Positions 63,668-64,000 of a DNA stretch of 64,000 nt are shown here, piece after piece. A program made the translations under genes and the position numbers. How positions within the stretch are numbered: position 1 is the stretch's first letter; the number at the start of each line of letters is the position of its first letter. The stretch comes from GCA-002708315 sp963676635 (GTDB lineage Bacteria; Bacteroidota; Bacteroidia; Bacteroidales; F082). The stretch is taken from NCBI GenBank assembly GCA_963676635.1, contig OY781105.1, positions 3,410,001-3,474,000 on the forward strand, given 5' to 3'. Below the pieces are notes generated by a model. The model was not told where the DNA came from, did not search any database, and saw nothing but the letters and a program-made list of their open reading frames with translations.

Positions 63668-64000
63668 ATGAGAAAGCTTATTGGTTATATATCTTTTTTG
63701 GCAGTGTTTTTGGGTTGTTTCGCAAATACACTAAGAGCATCTGGACTTTCAGATTCCAGTAATGAATATGTAATTCTTCATACGGACAGAGATCTTTATT
63801 TGTCTGGTGAAAGTTTACTGTTTTCTGCTGAAGTGCTTAACAGAAGTCATGGTAAAGAATATAGCAAAGTTTTGTATATGGATTTATTCTCCAATGAAGT
63901 TAATAAGGTGTGGTCTGGTAAATATGATGTTATTGACAGAAGTTCCTCAGGAGTAATAGAAATCCCGGAGCATTTGTCAACGGGTTATTATATCTTAAGG
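63668..64000 (+). CDS. MG2-type (macroglobulin-like) secreted protein, 3' partial
   Basis: The gene starts at an ATG one base after the DUF4249 stop and runs off the window; 111 residues are visible. A signal peptide (about 1-27) precedes YVILHTDRDLYLSGESLLFS, the start of an MG2-like domain with the typical D-x-YxxGExL pattern. Proteins of this type often follow DUF4249/receptor pairs. The rest of the domain order is not visible. Confidence 0.75.
   Translation, partial: MRKLIGYISFLAVFLGCFANTLRASGLSDSSNEYVILHTDRDLYLSGESLLFSAEVLNRSHGKEYSKVLYMDLFSNEVNKVWSGKYDVIDRSSSGVIEIPEHLSTGYYILR

Noticed and set aside
1..64000. tRNA and rRNA genes
   Set aside because: Gaps were read for cloverleaf landmarks such as GGTTCGAATCC and for rRNA-like segments; none was found.

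Overview
The window is 64 kb of AT-rich chromosome from a member of the Bacteroidota, most likely a Bacteroidales/Marinilabiliales-type organism. Evidence for this: a Bat (aerotolerance) operon, two TonB-dependent receptors with N-terminal carboxypeptidase-like domains, a DUF4249 lipoprotein next to a receptor, a GEVED/PKD-containing subtilase, a SAICAR synthase of the long Bacteroides type, few obvious Shine-Dalgarno sites, and several TAnnTTTG -7 promoter boxes. No rRNA, tRNA, phage, insertion sequence or CRISPR array was seen. Assignment below phylum is inference.

Layout: 1-4.3 kb holds the tail of the Bat operon (batB partial, batC, batD, batE). Next come a transglutaminase-fold lipoprotein and a reverse-strand block with an OmpA/SPOR-like outer-membrane protein, a TPR protein, purC and phoH. 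From 10 to 28 kb there are mostly single housekeeping genes: a SAM hydrolase-family protein, an NAD-dependent reductase, acpS, kbl, waaA, a TonB-dependent receptor, a prolyl oligopeptidase, an alpha/beta hydrolase, pepP, queD, folE, a Bax inhibitor-1 homologue, fabD, cinA and a double-domain UspA.

The more accessory part starts at about 28.3 kb. An intergenic array with a 22-bp period is followed by a nucleoside phosphorylase and a reverse-strand run of seven genes. That run joins a tungstate/molybdate ABC transporter (wtpCBA-like), a lipoprotein with two sulfite-oxidase-fold domains, a ketoacyl-ACP synthase III, a GT-C/TPR membrane protein and an alpha/beta hydrolase. Divergent from it is a fatty acyl-AMP ligase whose last domain and fused acyl carrier protein are separated by an apparent one-base frameshift. 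The ligase, carrier, KAS III and hydrolase look like a small acyl-chain pathway.

From 39.6 to 47.1 kb are a YtcJ-type amidohydrolase, a fold-III PLP decarboxylase and four sugar-nucleotide genes for surface polysaccharide (DegT-type aminotransferase, wbpD-like acetyltransferase, galE, rfbB). The 0.9 kb gap at 47.1-48.0 kb is the richest non-coding stretch: a second 22-bp-period palindromic array related to the first, another 22-bp direct repeat, a REP-like inverted pair and a terminator.

The last part carries a LiaF-like/PspC envelope-stress pair, the tonB-exbD-exbB operon that would energise the TonB receptors, a leucyl aminopeptidase, a secreted subtilase, a second Xaa-Pro aminopeptidase, a beta-lactamase-fold lipoprotein, and a forward operon of a secreted protein, a TonB-dependent receptor, a DUF4249 lipoprotein and a truncated MG2-type protein running off the window end.
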